Positions 1-9,805 are shown, counted from the first letter of the stretch. The stretch is 36,108 nt of DNA from Bacteroidales bacterium (GCA_027064025.1 JAMOQL010000188.1:1-36108); one strand, 5' to 3'. A program made the numbers and translations. Notes: generated by a model from the letters alone, not told the origin.

Positions 1-15
1 TTCTTCTTTGTCCAT
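1..15 (-). mobile_element. Possible 5' end of a transposase ORF running off the left edge (ATG GAC AAA GAA GAA = MDKEE...)
   Basis: Reverse complement of bases 1-15 reads ATGGACAAAGAAGAA. An IS-end-like sequence lies about 50 bp upstream at 68-105. Only five codons are visible. Confidence 0.35.
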
Positions 16-45
16 TGTTCTGTGTTTGGTTATATAAATATAAAA

Positions 46-105
46 AGTCTAACGGTAACTTGGAACCATTAGACTTTCACTTTACACAGTTTATGGGATA
101 CTACC
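46..105. repeat. IS-like terminal region: subterminal hairpin (46-75) plus a 38-bp repeat (68-105) that recurs inverted at 17817-17854
   Basis: AGTCTAACGGT (46-56) pairs with ACCATTAGACT (65-75) with one G-U-type mismatch. Bases 68-105 are the exact reverse complement of 17817-17854. Confidence 0.7.
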
Positions 106-140
106 ATTCTGGACTTTCCCATTTTCTATTGACAAAAAGA

Positions 141-2303
141 TTAGTCTTCCACTAATAAAAAATCTAGTTGTTTCTTTTCTAAATTAGCTTTCTGTACCAA
201 TATATTTACGTTATCTCCTAATTGAAGTTTACGTTTATATAAACGACCTATCAAGCAGAAATTTTCTTCATCGAAGAAATAATGATCGTCGGTAATATCC
301 TTAATACGAACCATTCCTTCGGTTTTGTATTCAGAAATTTCCACATAAATACCCCATTCGGTAACTCCCGAAATAACACCTTCAAATTCTTTACCAACCT
401 TATCTTGCATAAACTCAACCTGCTTATACTTAATGGATTGCCGTTCGGCTGTTGCTGCCATTTTTTCTTGTTTAGAAGATATCTTACATAAATCTTCGTA
501 TTTCGATTTTAGTTTAGAAGCTTCTCCATTCAAATAACTTTGCAATAATCGATGAACCATCACATCAGGATAACGACGAATAGGAGATGTAAAATGAGTA
601 TAATACTCAAAAGCTAAACCGTAATGACCGATATTCTCTGTGGTATATTCCGCTTTAGCCATAGAACGAATAGCCAAAGTTTCTACCACATTTTGCTCTG
701 CCTTTCCTTTTACACTTTTCAATAACTTATTAATCGAATTAGAAATATTTTTGGTCGAACCAATATTCATTCGGTAACCAAAACGTTCTACAAAATTTGA
801 AAAAGCAACTAACTTGTCTTGATTAGGCGTATCGTGAACGCGATAGACAAAAGTCTTCTGCTTTTCTTTTTTATCTACTTTCCCAACATACTCAGCAACT
901 TTTTTATTAGCAAGGAGCATAAATTCTTCAATCAATTTATGAGCTTCTTTCGATTCTTTAAAGTAAACACCTAAAGGATGTCCTTTTTCGTCTAACTTAA
1001 ATTTTAATTCAACTTTATCGAATGCAATAGATCCATCTTTAAATCTTTCCCCTCTTAAAATCTGAGCCAATTCGTTAAGTTTTAGAATTTCTTCTTTTAA
1101 ATCACCGTCCTCGCCTTCTATTATAACCTGCGCTTCCTCGTATGAAAATCGTCTATCAGAATTAATAATTGTTCTACCAAACCATTGTTTCTGAACTTCT
1201 GCCTTTTCATTAATCTCAAAAACAGCAGAAAAGCAAAGTTTATCTTCGTTTGGTCTAAGCGAACAAATTCCATTCGATAATCGTTCTGGCAACATAGGAA
1301 CAACCCTATCTACCAAATACACCGAAGTTGCTCTTCGTATAGCTTCTTTATCGAGAACCGAACCTGGAATTACGTAATGCGAAACATCGGCAATATGAAC
1401 GCCAACCTCCCATAAATTGTCCTTTATTTTTCTAATAGAAAGAGCATCGTCAAAATCTTTAGCATCGTGCGGGTCAATAGTAAAAGTGGTAACTTCTCTA
1501 AAATCTTTTCGCTTAGCAATTTCTTCCTCGCTAATATCTTCTGAAATAACCTCAGAAGCTTTAATAACTTTATCGGGAAACTTCATTGGCAAATCGAATT
1601 CAGCCATTATTGCATTCATTTCCGTTTCATTATCACCTGGCCAACCAAGTACAGAAACTATTTTTCCAATCGGACTTTTCGATTTCTTTGGCCAACTGTT
1701 AATCGCTACAATAACCTTCTGACCATTTTCTGCTTTTTTTAATTCTTTTGCAGGTAAGAATATATCATATGGCATTTTATTACTATCACAAATAACAAAA
1801 GCAAAACCATTAGATTCTTCAACCGTTCCTACAAATTCAGTTTTATGCTGCTCCAATATTTCCACCACTTCTCCTTCTGGCTGTCGTCCACGACGAATAG
1901 CATATAAAAACACTTTAACAATATCACCATTCAAAGCATGCATTAAATTATTTTGAGAAACAAAAATATCATCTTCCAAATCGTCTGAGACTATATAAGC
2001 AGCTCCTCTAGCAGTAAGATCTACGGTACCAATAATATAAGTTTCCTTGGTTGTATAAATAAATCGTCCTCTAGAGATTTCTTTCAATTGTTCTAACTCG
2101 GCCAAATCTACCATAGTCTGTTGAATTCGTTGTTTGAGAGCCTCTCCTTTAACGCCCAACTTTTTAGCAACTTGCCTATAATTAAGAATTAATTTTGAAT
2201 TTTGCGAAAATACTTTAAGAATCTCATTGGTCAATTGGCGTTTATTCCAATTGAACGAGTTCTTTGTTTTAAGTCTATGTTTTGTTTTTTTATTTTTTTT
2301 CAT
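141..2303 (-). CDS. rnr: Ribonuclease R (RNB-family 3'-5' exoribonuclease)
   Basis: 720-aa ORF with cold-shock-like domains, RNB signature (TIDPHDAKDFDDALS, VGVHIADVSHYV, HYGLAFEYYTHFTSPIRRYPDVMVHRLL) and a C-terminal S1 domain. Confidence 0.97.
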   Translation of the reverse strand: MKKNKKTKHRLKTKNSFNWNKRQLTNEILKVFSQNSKLILNYRQVAKKLGVKGEALKQRIQQTMVDLAELEQLKEISRGRFIYTTKETYIIGTVDLTARGAAYIVSDDLEDDIFVSQNNLMHALNGDIVKVFLYAIRRGRQPEGEVVEILEQHKTEFVGTVEESNGFAFVICDSNKMPYDIFLPAKELKKAENGQKVIVAINSWPKKSKSPIGKIVSVLGWPGDNETEMNAIMAEFDLPMKFPDKVIKASEVISEDISEEEIAKRKDFREVTTFTIDPHDAKDFDDALSIRKIKDNLWEVGVHIADVSHYVIPGSVLDKEAIRRATSVYLVDRVVPMLPERLSNGICSLRPNEDKLCFSAVFEINEKAEVQKQWFGRTIINSDRRFSYEEAQVIIEGEDGDLKEEILKLNELAQILRGERFKDGSIAFDKVELKFKLDEKGHPLGVYFKESKEAHKLIEEFMLLANKKVAEYVGKVDKKEKQKTFVYRVHDTPNQDKLVAFSNFVERFGYRMNIGSTKNISNSINKLLKSVKGKAEQNVVETLAIRSMAKAEYTTENIGHYGLAFEYYTHFTSPIRRYPDVMVHRLLQSYLNGEASKLKSKYEDLCKISSKQEKMAATAERQSIKYKQVEFMQDKVGKEFEGVISGVTEWGIYVEISEYKTEGMVRIKDITDDHYFFDEENFCLIGRLYKRKLQLGDNVNILVQKANLEKKQLDFLLVED

Positions 2304-2585
2304 AATAATTTAAATAAATACAGGTTAATAAATACAAAATGACACCTGTTACAGTTCAAAATTACAAGAAAGTAAAGTAATAAATGGCTTTTGCCAAAAT
2401 TATTTTTATAATAAAGTAATAATTGATGTCGTTGGATAAATTTAATCTAAAGTATAATAATTCAAGATGAAAATTAAGATTTTTTAACATCTAAGAACAC
2501 AAAATCACCCTATCGGGTGAACAATAATATCACATACTCTGATAATTTTGTATTATTAATTAACAATGATAAAAGATAAAAAGAA

Positions 2586-3875
2586 ATGAAAAAATTAACT
2601 TTAATCTTACTTGCATTTGTAATCGTATTTTCATCATGTAAGAAAGAAGATGTTTCGCCAAGCGATTCTTCTAACAATTCAAATACTGACAACAATGACA
2701 ATTCCACAACTACTTATTTATGGGATTATCAGTTTAGTGATTTTGATTACAATATCTCCAAAGATATTGCATTAGATAATAATGATAATATTTATGGCAT
2801 TGGGAAATTTGATAATGAGAATTATGTATATTCCATTAATAAAGATGGAAATTTGAACTGGAAAGTTACTCTTTCTGAAGCATCATACAACAAACATGAC
2901 TTAATTACCATTACTGATAACGAACTCATTATAGGCTATAATTGGGATAAATTAGCCGCACTTAACCTTAGTGACGGTAGTTTACTTTGGGAAAATACCT
3001 TAACAACAGGTTTTGTAGATATGGCATATAATAATGGCATCTTGTACTTAGCTCAATGCAATACTTTTGATCACCTAAGCATACTCTCTTCAATTTCACC
3101 ATCGACAGGAACTACAAATTGGCAAATCAATTTAGATCATCACGCAGATCCAAGAATAAGCGTATATCAAGATAAAATTTGCTTAGCAACACGCAACGAA
3201 TTAAGCACCTATAATTTAGGAATTAGTATATATAAAGACAATGGTTCTGACGCTTCTCTTTTATGGAGAAAATCTACTGATATAGATTATCAAAGTAAGC
3301 CAACAACTAGAGCCATTTTCGATGGTCAAGGAAATGTATATTATGAAGAAGCGGCTCACGACACAAGCTATATTCATTCTTATAAATTATCTGATGGTTC
3401 TGAAAATTGGGTGAAGAAATTATGTAATTATAGCTTACCTGATCCTGTAATTTTATATTCTAATGGAAAGATTATCGCCAGCTACAAAGATGACGACAGT
3501 TGGGGAATTGTTACAAGTATAGCAATTATTGATGCAAGCAGTGGAAATATTGATGCCCAAAAAGAAGGTGTTATTTTAGCCGATGAACAAGTTCTTCTCC
3601 AATCCAACAACTCATTCTTAGTATTTAATCGTTTAAAAGATTCTAAACCAACAATTCAGGTTTTAGATCAAACAGGCGGTTTAGTTTCAAGCAGAAATAC
3701 TGAAGCATTTGGATCTTTAATTAGTTTTGATGATTGTCGAATTAATTCTTCAGGAAATCTTGTAATACTCGATGGTGAACATCTAGTATGTACCAAAGCA
3801 AATTATACTTCACCAACTATAGGAACTTGGTCTTGCAGACAAGGCACAAATAAAAATACAAAATCATTAAACTAA
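2586..3875 (+). CDS. PQQ-like beta-propeller repeat lipoprotein
   Basis: Signal peptide with lipobox (IVFSSCKKED), a D/N/S-rich linker, and repeated propeller-like blades (SINKDGNLNWKVTL, LNLSDGSLLWENTL, YKLSDGSENWVKKL). Confidence 0.75.
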   Translation: MKKLTLILLAFVIVFSSCKKEDVSPSDSSNNSNTDNNDNSTTTYLWDYQFSDFDYNISKDIALDNNDNIYGIGKFDNENYVYSINKDGNLNWKVTLSEASYNKHDLITITDNELIIGYNWDKLAALNLSDGSLLWENTLTTGFVDMAYNNGILYLAQCNTFDHLSILSSISPSTGTTNWQINLDHHADPRISVYQDKICLATRNELSTYNLGISIYKDNGSDASLLWRKSTDIDYQSKPTTRAIFDGQGNVYYEEAAHDTSYIHSYKLSDGSENWVKKLCNYSLPDPVILYSNGKIIASYKDDDSWGIVTSIAIIDASSGNIDAQKEGVILADEQVLLQSNNSFLVFNRLKDSKPTIQVLDQTGGLVSSRNTEAFGSLISFDDCRINSSGNLVILDGEHLVCTKANYTSPTIGTWSCRQGTNKNTKSLN

Positions 3876-3901
3876 ATGACTTAATCAATATCATAAATCC
3901 G

Positions 3902-3935
3902 AAGCCATCTCATAATAATTTGAGGTGGCTTTGTT
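3902..3935 (+). terminator. Rho-independent terminator after the lipoprotein gene
   Basis: AAGCCATCTCA-taataatt-TGAGGTGGCTT followed by TGTT. Confidence 0.65.
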
Positions 3936-4382
3936 CTAAAAAAATTGGTCGTAAAAAAACTCAAAAAAACTAATTAAAAAGACCCCCCAGATACTCACAA
4001 CAACACTTAAATGAAGAAACTTTAGCTTTTCATTTTTATAATATTGGCTCAGTATAAAAGCACCGACAGGAATTGATAGAATTACAGGTGTAAGAATAAC
4101 AATACCCCAATACCCATAAGAATTCTTAAGTTTAATAATTTGTCGTTTCTTCTTATTAACTTTTACTTTCAAAATCGGTTTTTCGACTTTCTTGACAATA
4201 TGAATATTCCATACTTCAAGAATATACTTCCAGATATATAAAAAGAAGAAAGCGCCTGCTATTCCTCCAGAAATTGAGATAAACAGAGCTTCTTGATAAT
4301 TAAATGCAACTGCAATAGGTAATGCAGCCACAGCAAATTTCACAGAACTAAGCAAAAAGAATCCCAATGCTTTTAACCACAT
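3936..4382 (-). CDS. Small multi-pass membrane protein of unknown function
   Basis: 148-aa ORF with about four hydrophobic segments, followed upstream by compactly spaced same-strand genes. Confidence 0.65.
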   Translation of the reverse strand: MWLKALGFFLLSSVKFAVAALPIAVAFNYQEALFISISGGIAGAFFFLYIWKYILEVWNIHIVKKVEKPILKVKVNKKKRQIIKLKNSYGYWGIVILTPVILSIPVGAFILSQYYKNEKLKFLHLSVVVSIWGVFLISFFEFFYDQFF

Positions 4383-4402
4383 AATTTATATTCTTTTTAG
4401 AA

Positions 4403-5053
4403 TTACTCTTTTTCGCCGAAAGCAAGATCCCCTGCATCTCCTAGACCAGGAACAATATATGATTGAACCGTTAACTCATCATCAATAGCACCTGTCCAAA
4501 TAGTAATTTCTGAGTCTTTAATATTGCGTTTAACATATTCAACACCCTCCTTGCTAGCAATTGCTGCCACAATATGAGTATGCTTTGGAATTCCATTTTT
4601 AAGCAAGGATTTATACGCCATCACCATTGACGAACCTGTTGCAAGCATTGGGTCCGAAAGAATTAATACCTTATCATCTAATCTAGGAGAAGACATATAT
4701 TCGATCTTTATATCAAAATCGTTATCGCTATGATATTTTCGATATGCCGTTACAAACCCACTTTCTGCTTTATCAAAAACATTTAAAAACCCGTTACTTA
4801 GTGGCAAGCCCGCCCTTAAAATAGTCGCCAATACAACTTTATCTTTGAGAACCATAGATTTCGAAATCCCCAAAGGCGTTTGGATATCAACAGCTTCGTA
4901 TTCTAATACTTTAGAAATTTCATAGCCAATCAAAGCTCCTATTCGCTCCATATTAGTTCTGAATCGTAACGAATCTTTCTGAATCTTTTCATCTCGCATT
5001 TCTGCAATATACTGATTTATAAGCGATTGTTTCTCGTTAAAATTAATAAGCAT
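4403..5053 (-). CDS. upp: Uracil phosphoribosyltransferase
   Basis: 216 aa with PRPP-binding loop (VLILSDPMLATGSSM) and UPRT features (ATILRAGLPL, IVPGLGDAGDLAFGEKE). Confidence 0.93.
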   Translation of the reverse strand: MLINFNEKQSLINQYIAEMRDEKIQKDSLRFRTNMERIGALIGYEISKVLEYEAVDIQTPLGISKSMVLKDKVVLATILRAGLPLSNGFLNVFDKAESGFVTAYRKYHSDNDFDIKIEYMSSPRLDDKVLILSDPMLATGSSMVMAYKSLLKNGIPKHTHIVAAIASKEGVEYVKRNIKDSEITIWTGAIDDELTVQSYIVPGLGDAGDLAFGEKE

Positions 5054-5055
5054 AT

Positions 5056-5955
5056 CTAATTTCTTTTTAAGAATTGTTGCAATAAAGATAATAAATTTTG
5101 TTTGGTATGGTGCTGATACTGATAAGAATGATATGATTTAAAATTAAATGCTTCAAAAATCTGAGACTTATTGTTATGACTATGATTTTCTAAAGTAATA
5201 TTATACAAACACAATTCTTCAATAATAGTATTTATCATTTTGTAATCTGCCCTTTCCTTTTTTGCTTCTGGAGCATAAGCAGTATACATGATATAAGCTT
5301 TCGATTTTGAAAAAAGCAAAAATGCGACTGCAGAAAGCTCATTTTTCTTATTGTAAATAGAATACATTTTTCCTCTTTTTAATCTAGTAGCACGAAGGAT
5401 GATTTTTTGTATCGTTTTAATTTCATCCATTGAATAATTAGAATATTCTTTTATGAACGAAATAAAATTAAATAGAGAACGTAAACTAATACATCTAAGT
5501 TGATTATTATTTGCAATATCTAAATTTTGTTTTACTTCGGGACTAAAGGTTTTTGCAATGTTATTGTATCGCTTAATTAAATCTTTTTGAAAATATGGAC
5601 TCGGGATAAATAATGGGTCTTGACTAAACTTATATTGATATTTACTGAAATGATAATCAATACTCACAAAGTTTTTATTCCAAAATTCTAAAATAGATTC
5701 AAATTCATCTACACTTAATGTTTTCGAAGACACTATACCCAAGTAGGGTATTAATTGAGGGAAATACACTTGTTTCTTCTGAACAAAAAATGGAAATACC
5801 CAATTATAATCATTCGCAATTAGAGCATACCAATCATCATCTATTAACTCTAGAAACCATGAAAAATGGAAAATCGAAGATTTAGGAGATGACAGAATTA
5901 AAGTATCCCATAATTTAAAATCAATTTCATTATTATGAAGTAGACGAATATTCAA
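5056..5955 (-). CDS. GNAT/FemAB-like acyltransferase-fold protein
   Basis: 299-aa ORF whose layout resembles FemAB-like proteins (SPKSSIFHFSWFLELIDDDWYALIAND, KMYSIYNKKNELSAVAFLLFSKSKAYIMYTA). Confidence 0.55.
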   Translation of the reverse strand: MNIRLLHNNEIDFKLWDTLILSSPKSSIFHFSWFLELIDDDWYALIANDYNWVFPFFVQKKQVYFPQLIPYLGIVSSKTLSVDEFESILEFWNKNFVSIDYHFSKYQYKFSQDPLFIPSPYFQKDLIKRYNNIAKTFSPEVKQNLDIANNNQLRCISLRSLFNFISFIKEYSNYSMDEIKTIQKIILRATRLKRGKMYSIYNKKNELSAVAFLLFSKSKAYIMYTAYAPEAKKERADYKMINTIIEELCLYNITLENHSHNNKSQIFEAFNFKSYHSYQYQHHTKQNLLSLLQQFLKRN

Positions 5956-5981
5956 AATAGAATTATTAATAATAAAATTAT

Positions 5982-6914
5982 CTAGGCAATGAAATCTAAA
6001 TATGCTTTCTCAGTATTTATTTCAATCCTCACAAAACTACCCAATCGTAACGCATAGTTTTGTTTAATATGACCTGCTGGAAAATCAAATAATACTGGAT
6101 AATCAAAATCTTTTACTGCGTCTAAAATAATTTCTTTTGCCGTCTTTCCGAAAGGAATAGTATTATCGTTCATATCGCTCATTCCTCCAACAACAAGAGC
6201 CTTTAGGCGATCTAATTTCCTTCCAATTTTAAGATTCATCATCATTCTATCGATATGATAAAGATACTCGTCTAAATCTTCGATAAATAATATCTTATTA
6301 TCAGTTTTAACATCTGCTAAAGTGCCTCTCAAACTATAAATAATGGATAAGTTCCCTCCTACAATAATACCTTCAGTACCTCCTAATTTATTGTCAGCAG
6401 AAGATTCAATTTCATAGTGCAATTTTTTACCTTCAAGCGCATTAAATAAAGATTGAATAGGCAAATCGTCTTGTTGATAAGCTCCAAAATTAATAGGCAT
6501 ACTTCCATGAATAGTTTGGATACCAATCTGTTCGTGAAAATAAGAATGAAAAACCGTTACATCGCTATATCCAATAATCCATTTAGGGTTACTTTTAATA
6601 ATCTCAAGATCAACAAGTTCTAAAAGCCGTACAGATCCATAGCCTCCTCTTGCAAATAATATAGCCTTGACTTCAGTATTCTGAAAAGCATCATGTAAAT
6701 CTGAAATACGTTGTAAATCGTTACCCGAATATTGATGATCTTCTTTAAAAATATTTTCTCCGAGCAAAACTCTATAACCTTCTTTTTCGATAATACTGAT
6801 GGATGGCTCTAGCTCTTGTTTGGAAATTTTCCGAGCCGAAGAAATAATAGCTATTGTATCTCCTTTCTCTAAGAACGGTGGAGCAATACAACTATTTTCA
6901 GAGAGAGTATTCAA
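5982..6914 (-). CDS. LD-carboxypeptidase (peptidase S66 family)
   Basis: 310 aa with KGDTIAIISSARKIS, AILFARGGYGSVRLLELVD, WIIGYSDVTVFHSYF and FDFPAGHIKQNYALRLGS. Confidence 0.92.
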   Translation of the reverse strand: MNTLSENSCIAPPFLEKGDTIAIISSARKISKQELEPSISIIEKEGYRVLLGENIFKEDHQYSGNDLQRISDLHDAFQNTEVKAILFARGGYGSVRLLELVDLEIIKSNPKWIIGYSDVTVFHSYFHEQIGIQTIHGSMPINFGAYQQDDLPIQSLFNALEGKKLHYEIESSADNKLGGTEGIIVGGNLSIIYSLRGTLADVKTDNKILFIEDLDEYLYHIDRMMMNLKIGRKLDRLKALVVGGMSDMNDNTIPFGKTAKEIILDAVKDFDYPVLFDFPAGHIKQNYALRLGSFVRIEINTEKAYLDFIA

Positions 6915-6925
6915 AACAAAAAGTT

Positions 6926-7711
6926 TTAGTAAGCATAAAATTCTTTAGGAGCTCTACGTGAAAAAGGAATGACAATGCCCGCCTTTACAGAATATAACAT
7001 ATCTAGACGCTTAATGTTGTCGTATTCCATAGAATCGTAATTATAAGCTCTTCTATTTTGGGTTAATGCTTGAGTCCATTCTATACCAATATAGAAATTA
7101 GACATTTTATTATTAGCATAATGACGATAACCAATAAATTCTGAAAACGCAATTCCATTAGTTAAACGATCGTAACCATTTTTATAATCATCAGAAACTT
7201 GTGGGGTATCATTTCCTGCATTATCAATTCTAATTTTATGTTGAAGAAAACCGATTCCTCCCTGTAGCATTGGGCCTGAATTTTTATTAGTCTGAAGAAA
7301 AGGCAAAATCTTTCCTCCTTTAAACATCAGTGTATAACCACGTTCCCCCAATAAAATACTTCCTGGAGTTCCATATTTACTAGTTATTTGACCGTTTTTA
7401 GTTTTTAATGGATCTAAAACAGAGTATGCTTCTTTTTTTAAATCTTGCCCAAACATGTAGCCTACTTCAAAAGTTAGAACCCAATTTTTCTTAAGTTTAA
7501 GACTAAATGCCGCACCTATTTTGTGATTAAATCCAAATCGATTCGACAAATCGCCTGCAGCTAACTCAAAAGCATAGAAAGCAGACATCGAAGGAATAAT
7601 ATCTCCTTGCTCCATTTCTTTTTCTTGACTAACAGAACCTGATTGAGTAGTTTGAGAAAACCCAATTACAAATAAAAAAGAAAATAATATAACAAGTGTG
7701 TATCTATACAT
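6926..7711 (-). CDS. Putative outer-membrane beta-barrel protein
   Basis: 261 aa with signal peptide (MYRYTLVILFSFLFVIGFSQ), alternating aromatic strands, and a C-terminal barrel-like segment. Confidence 0.6.
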   Translation of the reverse strand: MYRYTLVILFSFLFVIGFSQTTQSGSVSQEKEMEQGDIIPSMSAFYAFELAAGDLSNRFGFNHKIGAAFSLKLKKNWVLTFEVGYMFGQDLKKEAYSVLDPLKTKNGQITSKYGTPGSILLGERGYTLMFKGGKILPFLQTNKNSGPMLQGGIGFLQHKIRIDNAGNDTPQVSDDYKNGYDRLTNGIAFSEFIGYRHYANNKMSNFYIGIEWTQALTQNRRAYNYDSMEYDNIKRLDMLYSVKAGIVIPFSRRAPKEFYAY

Positions 7712-8415
7712 TAGTATATATTGGCAGTTTTTTGAAGTCTTTTCTCGTCAAGAATCGTAATCTTACGACCATTTAATGCTATTATTTTATCTTCTTTAAA
7801 TTCTGACAATAATCGTATAGCAGATTCTGTGGCTGTCCCCGTAATATTAGCAATCTCCTCTCTAGTTAAAGAAATCTTAATAACACCATCTTTGTCTAAT
7901 CCAAAATCATTTTTTAGAAAAAGTAAGATCTCGGCCAAACGTTCTCTCACATTCTTTTGTGCAATATCTGTAATAAAAGAGTTAGACTTCCCTAATTCGT
8001 CACAAGCAAACTTCATAATATCAAACGAAAACTCATTATTACTATGCAATAAATCCAACCACGCTTCGGATGGAATAAAACAAAGATTCGTTTCTTCTAT
8101 TACTTTTGCAGTTGTACAAGCTAGTTCAGAGCTCAAAATAGATCGATAACCAATAATATCGCCTTTCTTAGCAAAACGTATTATCTGCTCTTTACCTTCG
8201 ATTCCAGTTTTATATAACTTAATTATCCCTTTCGACACGCAATATACACCGGTAGGTCTATTTCCTTCGTGGTAAATAATTTCTCCCCTTTTATGAAAAT
8301 TACAAGATTTTGTATAATTAAGATTCTCAATTTCTTCTTGACTTAAGTGCTTAAAAATATTTGTCATATTAGAAACGCATTGCTCGCAAAATGGGATATC
8401 GTGATGGCTTTTCAT
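7711..8415 (-). CDS. Crp/Fnr-family transcriptional regulator (start placed at MKSHHDIPF)
   Basis: Cyclic-nucleotide-binding fold (KRGEIIYHEGNRPTGVYCVSKGIIKLYK...GKEQIIRFAKKGDIIGYRSIL) and Crp-type HTH (SLTREEIANITGTATESAIRLLSEFKEDKII). The ORF track starts at 8466 but MKSHHDIPFCEQC is the more typical start. Confidence 0.9.
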   Translation of the reverse strand: MKSHHDIPFCEQCVSNMTNIFKHLSQEEIENLNYTKSCNFHKRGEIIYHEGNRPTGVYCVSKGIIKLYKTGIEGKEQIIRFAKKGDIIGYRSILSSELACTTAKVIEETNLCFIPSEAWLDLLHSNNEFSFDIMKFACDELGKSNSFITDIAQKNVRERLAEILLFLKNDFGLDKDGVIKISLTREEIANITGTATESAIRLLSEFKEDKIIALNGRKITILDEKRLQKTANIY

Positions 8416-8746
8416 TTTAATAATAAAAGTTATTTTATAAAAATATCTATAAAGTAGAATATGCAAATATAAGAAAAAATAAGAATGTGATACTCGCTGG
8501 ATAATAATAAATAAAAGTATTTGTACACTTTTTAAAAAAGAGGAACCTTAATTAACACAAAAAAATGAGCTATTTTTGAAGGAAGAAAACGTAAATAAAT
8601 TTATTTAATAACAGACTTGTGAACATATTTAAGATTCTCGAGATAACTTTATCTTATACTAATTATTTTAAATAGAGCACATTAGTACATTTAGATCAAT
8701 TTTGCAAAATATTAAATAAATATTTGAAAATAAAACAGATAGAGTA

Positions 8747-8777
8747 TTTGTAGATTCGCAAAAACTTTATACTTTTG
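8747..8777 (+). promoter_or_regulatory. Bacteroidota-type promoter for the rplM operon
   Basis: TTTG (8747-8750), 19-nt spacer, TACTTTTG (8770-8777), matching the Bacteroidota consensus TTTG-N19-TAnnTTTG. Confidence 0.7.
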
Positions 8778-8787
8778 CAGTTCGCTT

Positions 8788-8823
8788 TTTTAGGTGGATT
8801 ATCCTTATGTCAGTAATCTAAAA
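8788..8823 (+). promoter_or_regulatory. Candidate structured leader in the rplM 5'UTR
   Basis: Hairpin TTTTA-[ggtg]-GATTA-tccttatgtcag-TAATC-TAAAA between the promoter and the rplM start. Confidence 0.45.
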
Positions 8824-8877
8824 TAATTAAGTGTACAGATAGAATTAAATAAAGTCAATTATATAACAGTAAAGTAA

Positions 8878-9333
8878 ATGAACACATTAAGTTACAAAAC
8901 TGTATCGGCAAACAAAGCAACTGTAAACAAACAGTGGTATGTTATCGATGCAGAAGGAGAAGTCTTAGGACGATTATCTTCGGCAGTAGCAAAAATACTC
9001 CGAGGTAAAAACAAGCCTGATTTTACTCCTCACGTAGACTGTGGTGATAATGTTATTATTTTGAATGCACACAAAATCCGATTAACAGGAAACAAGTGGG
9101 CTGACAAAACTTACATTTCTCATACAGGTTACCCAGGAGGTCAGAGAACAATTAATGCTGAAAGCCTTATGGCTAAGAAGCCAACCGAAATGGTACGAAA
9201 AGCTATTAAAGGGATGTTGCCTAAAAATCGTTTAGCAGCTCAACAATTAAAGAACGTATATATTTACGATTCTACAGAGCACGAACACGAAGCGCAAAAG
9301 CCTAAAACAATCAAATTAAACGAAATTAAATAA
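8878..9333 (+). CDS. rplM: 50S ribosomal protein L13
   Basis: 151 aa with WYVIDAEGEVLGRLSSAVAKILRGKNKPDFTPHVDCGD and MVRKAIKGMLPKNRLAAQQLKNVYIY. Confidence 0.98.
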   Translation: MNTLSYKTVSANKATVNKQWYVIDAEGEVLGRLSSAVAKILRGKNKPDFTPHVDCGDNVIILNAHKIRLTGNKWADKTYISHTGYPGGQRTINAESLMAKKPTEMVRKAIKGMLPKNRLAAQQLKNVYIYDSTEHEHEAQKPKTIKLNEIK

Positions 9334-9336
9334 GCT

Positions 9337-9723
9337 ATGGAAGTTATCAATTCAGTTGGAAGAAGAAAAGCATCTGTTGCTCGCGTATACCTTAAAGAAG
9401 GAAAAGGTAATATCACAATCAACAAGAAAGATTATAAAATCTATTTCCCATTAGAGACATTACAATATATCGTAACTCAGCCCCTAAACACTTTAGAAGT
9501 TATGGGTAATTTCGATATCGTTGTTAACGTTAGTGGTGGCGGATACAATGGACAAGCCGAAGCTATTAGATTAGGAATTGCTCGTTCTTTGGTGAAATTA
9601 GACGAAGAAAATAAACCAGCCTTAAAAGCAGAAGGATTTATGACTCGTGATTCAAGAATCGTTGAACGTAAAAAGCCAGGACAAAAGAAAGCTCGTAAGA
9701 AATTTCAATTCTCAAAACGTTAA
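9337..9723 (+). CDS. rpsI: 30S ribosomal protein S9
   Basis: 128 aa with VGRRKASVARVYLKEGKG, GGGYNGQAEAIRLGIARSL and the C-terminal KKPGQKKARKKFQFSKR. Confidence 0.98.
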   Translation: MEVINSVGRRKASVARVYLKEGKGNITINKKDYKIYFPLETLQYIVTQPLNTLEVMGNFDIVVNVSGGGYNGQAEAIRLGIARSLVKLDEENKPALKAEGFMTRDSRIVERKKPGQKKARKKFQFSKR

Positions 9724-9733
9724 TACACTTACT

Positions 9734-9805
9734 GGCAATTTGTTTAGTATCGAAATTAGTAAGACACTTCGTACGGAAGTTTACTTATTGATTGCCTAAC
9801 AAATT
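9734..9805 (+). promoter_or_regulatory. Candidate structured RNA element in the rpsI-rpsB spacer
   Basis: Inner stem AGTAA-gac-ACTTC-gtacg-GAAGT-TTACT (9758-9785). Competing outer pairings are AATTTGTTTAG:CTAACAAATT and GGCAAT:ATTGCC. Confidence 0.5.

Noticed and set aside
1417-1722. 101-aa plus-strand ORF inside rnr
   Set aside because: Antisense to the strongly conserved RNB domain, with no signal or family resemblance of its own.
2506-2519. CACCC-TATC-GGGTG hairpin between rnr and the PQQ-like lipoprotein
   Set aside because: Small, isolated hairpin with no clear T-tract, leader context or second copy. Too weak to call.
7829-8149. 106-aa plus-strand ORF inside the Crp/Fnr gene
   Set aside because: Antisense shadow of a confident regulator CDS.
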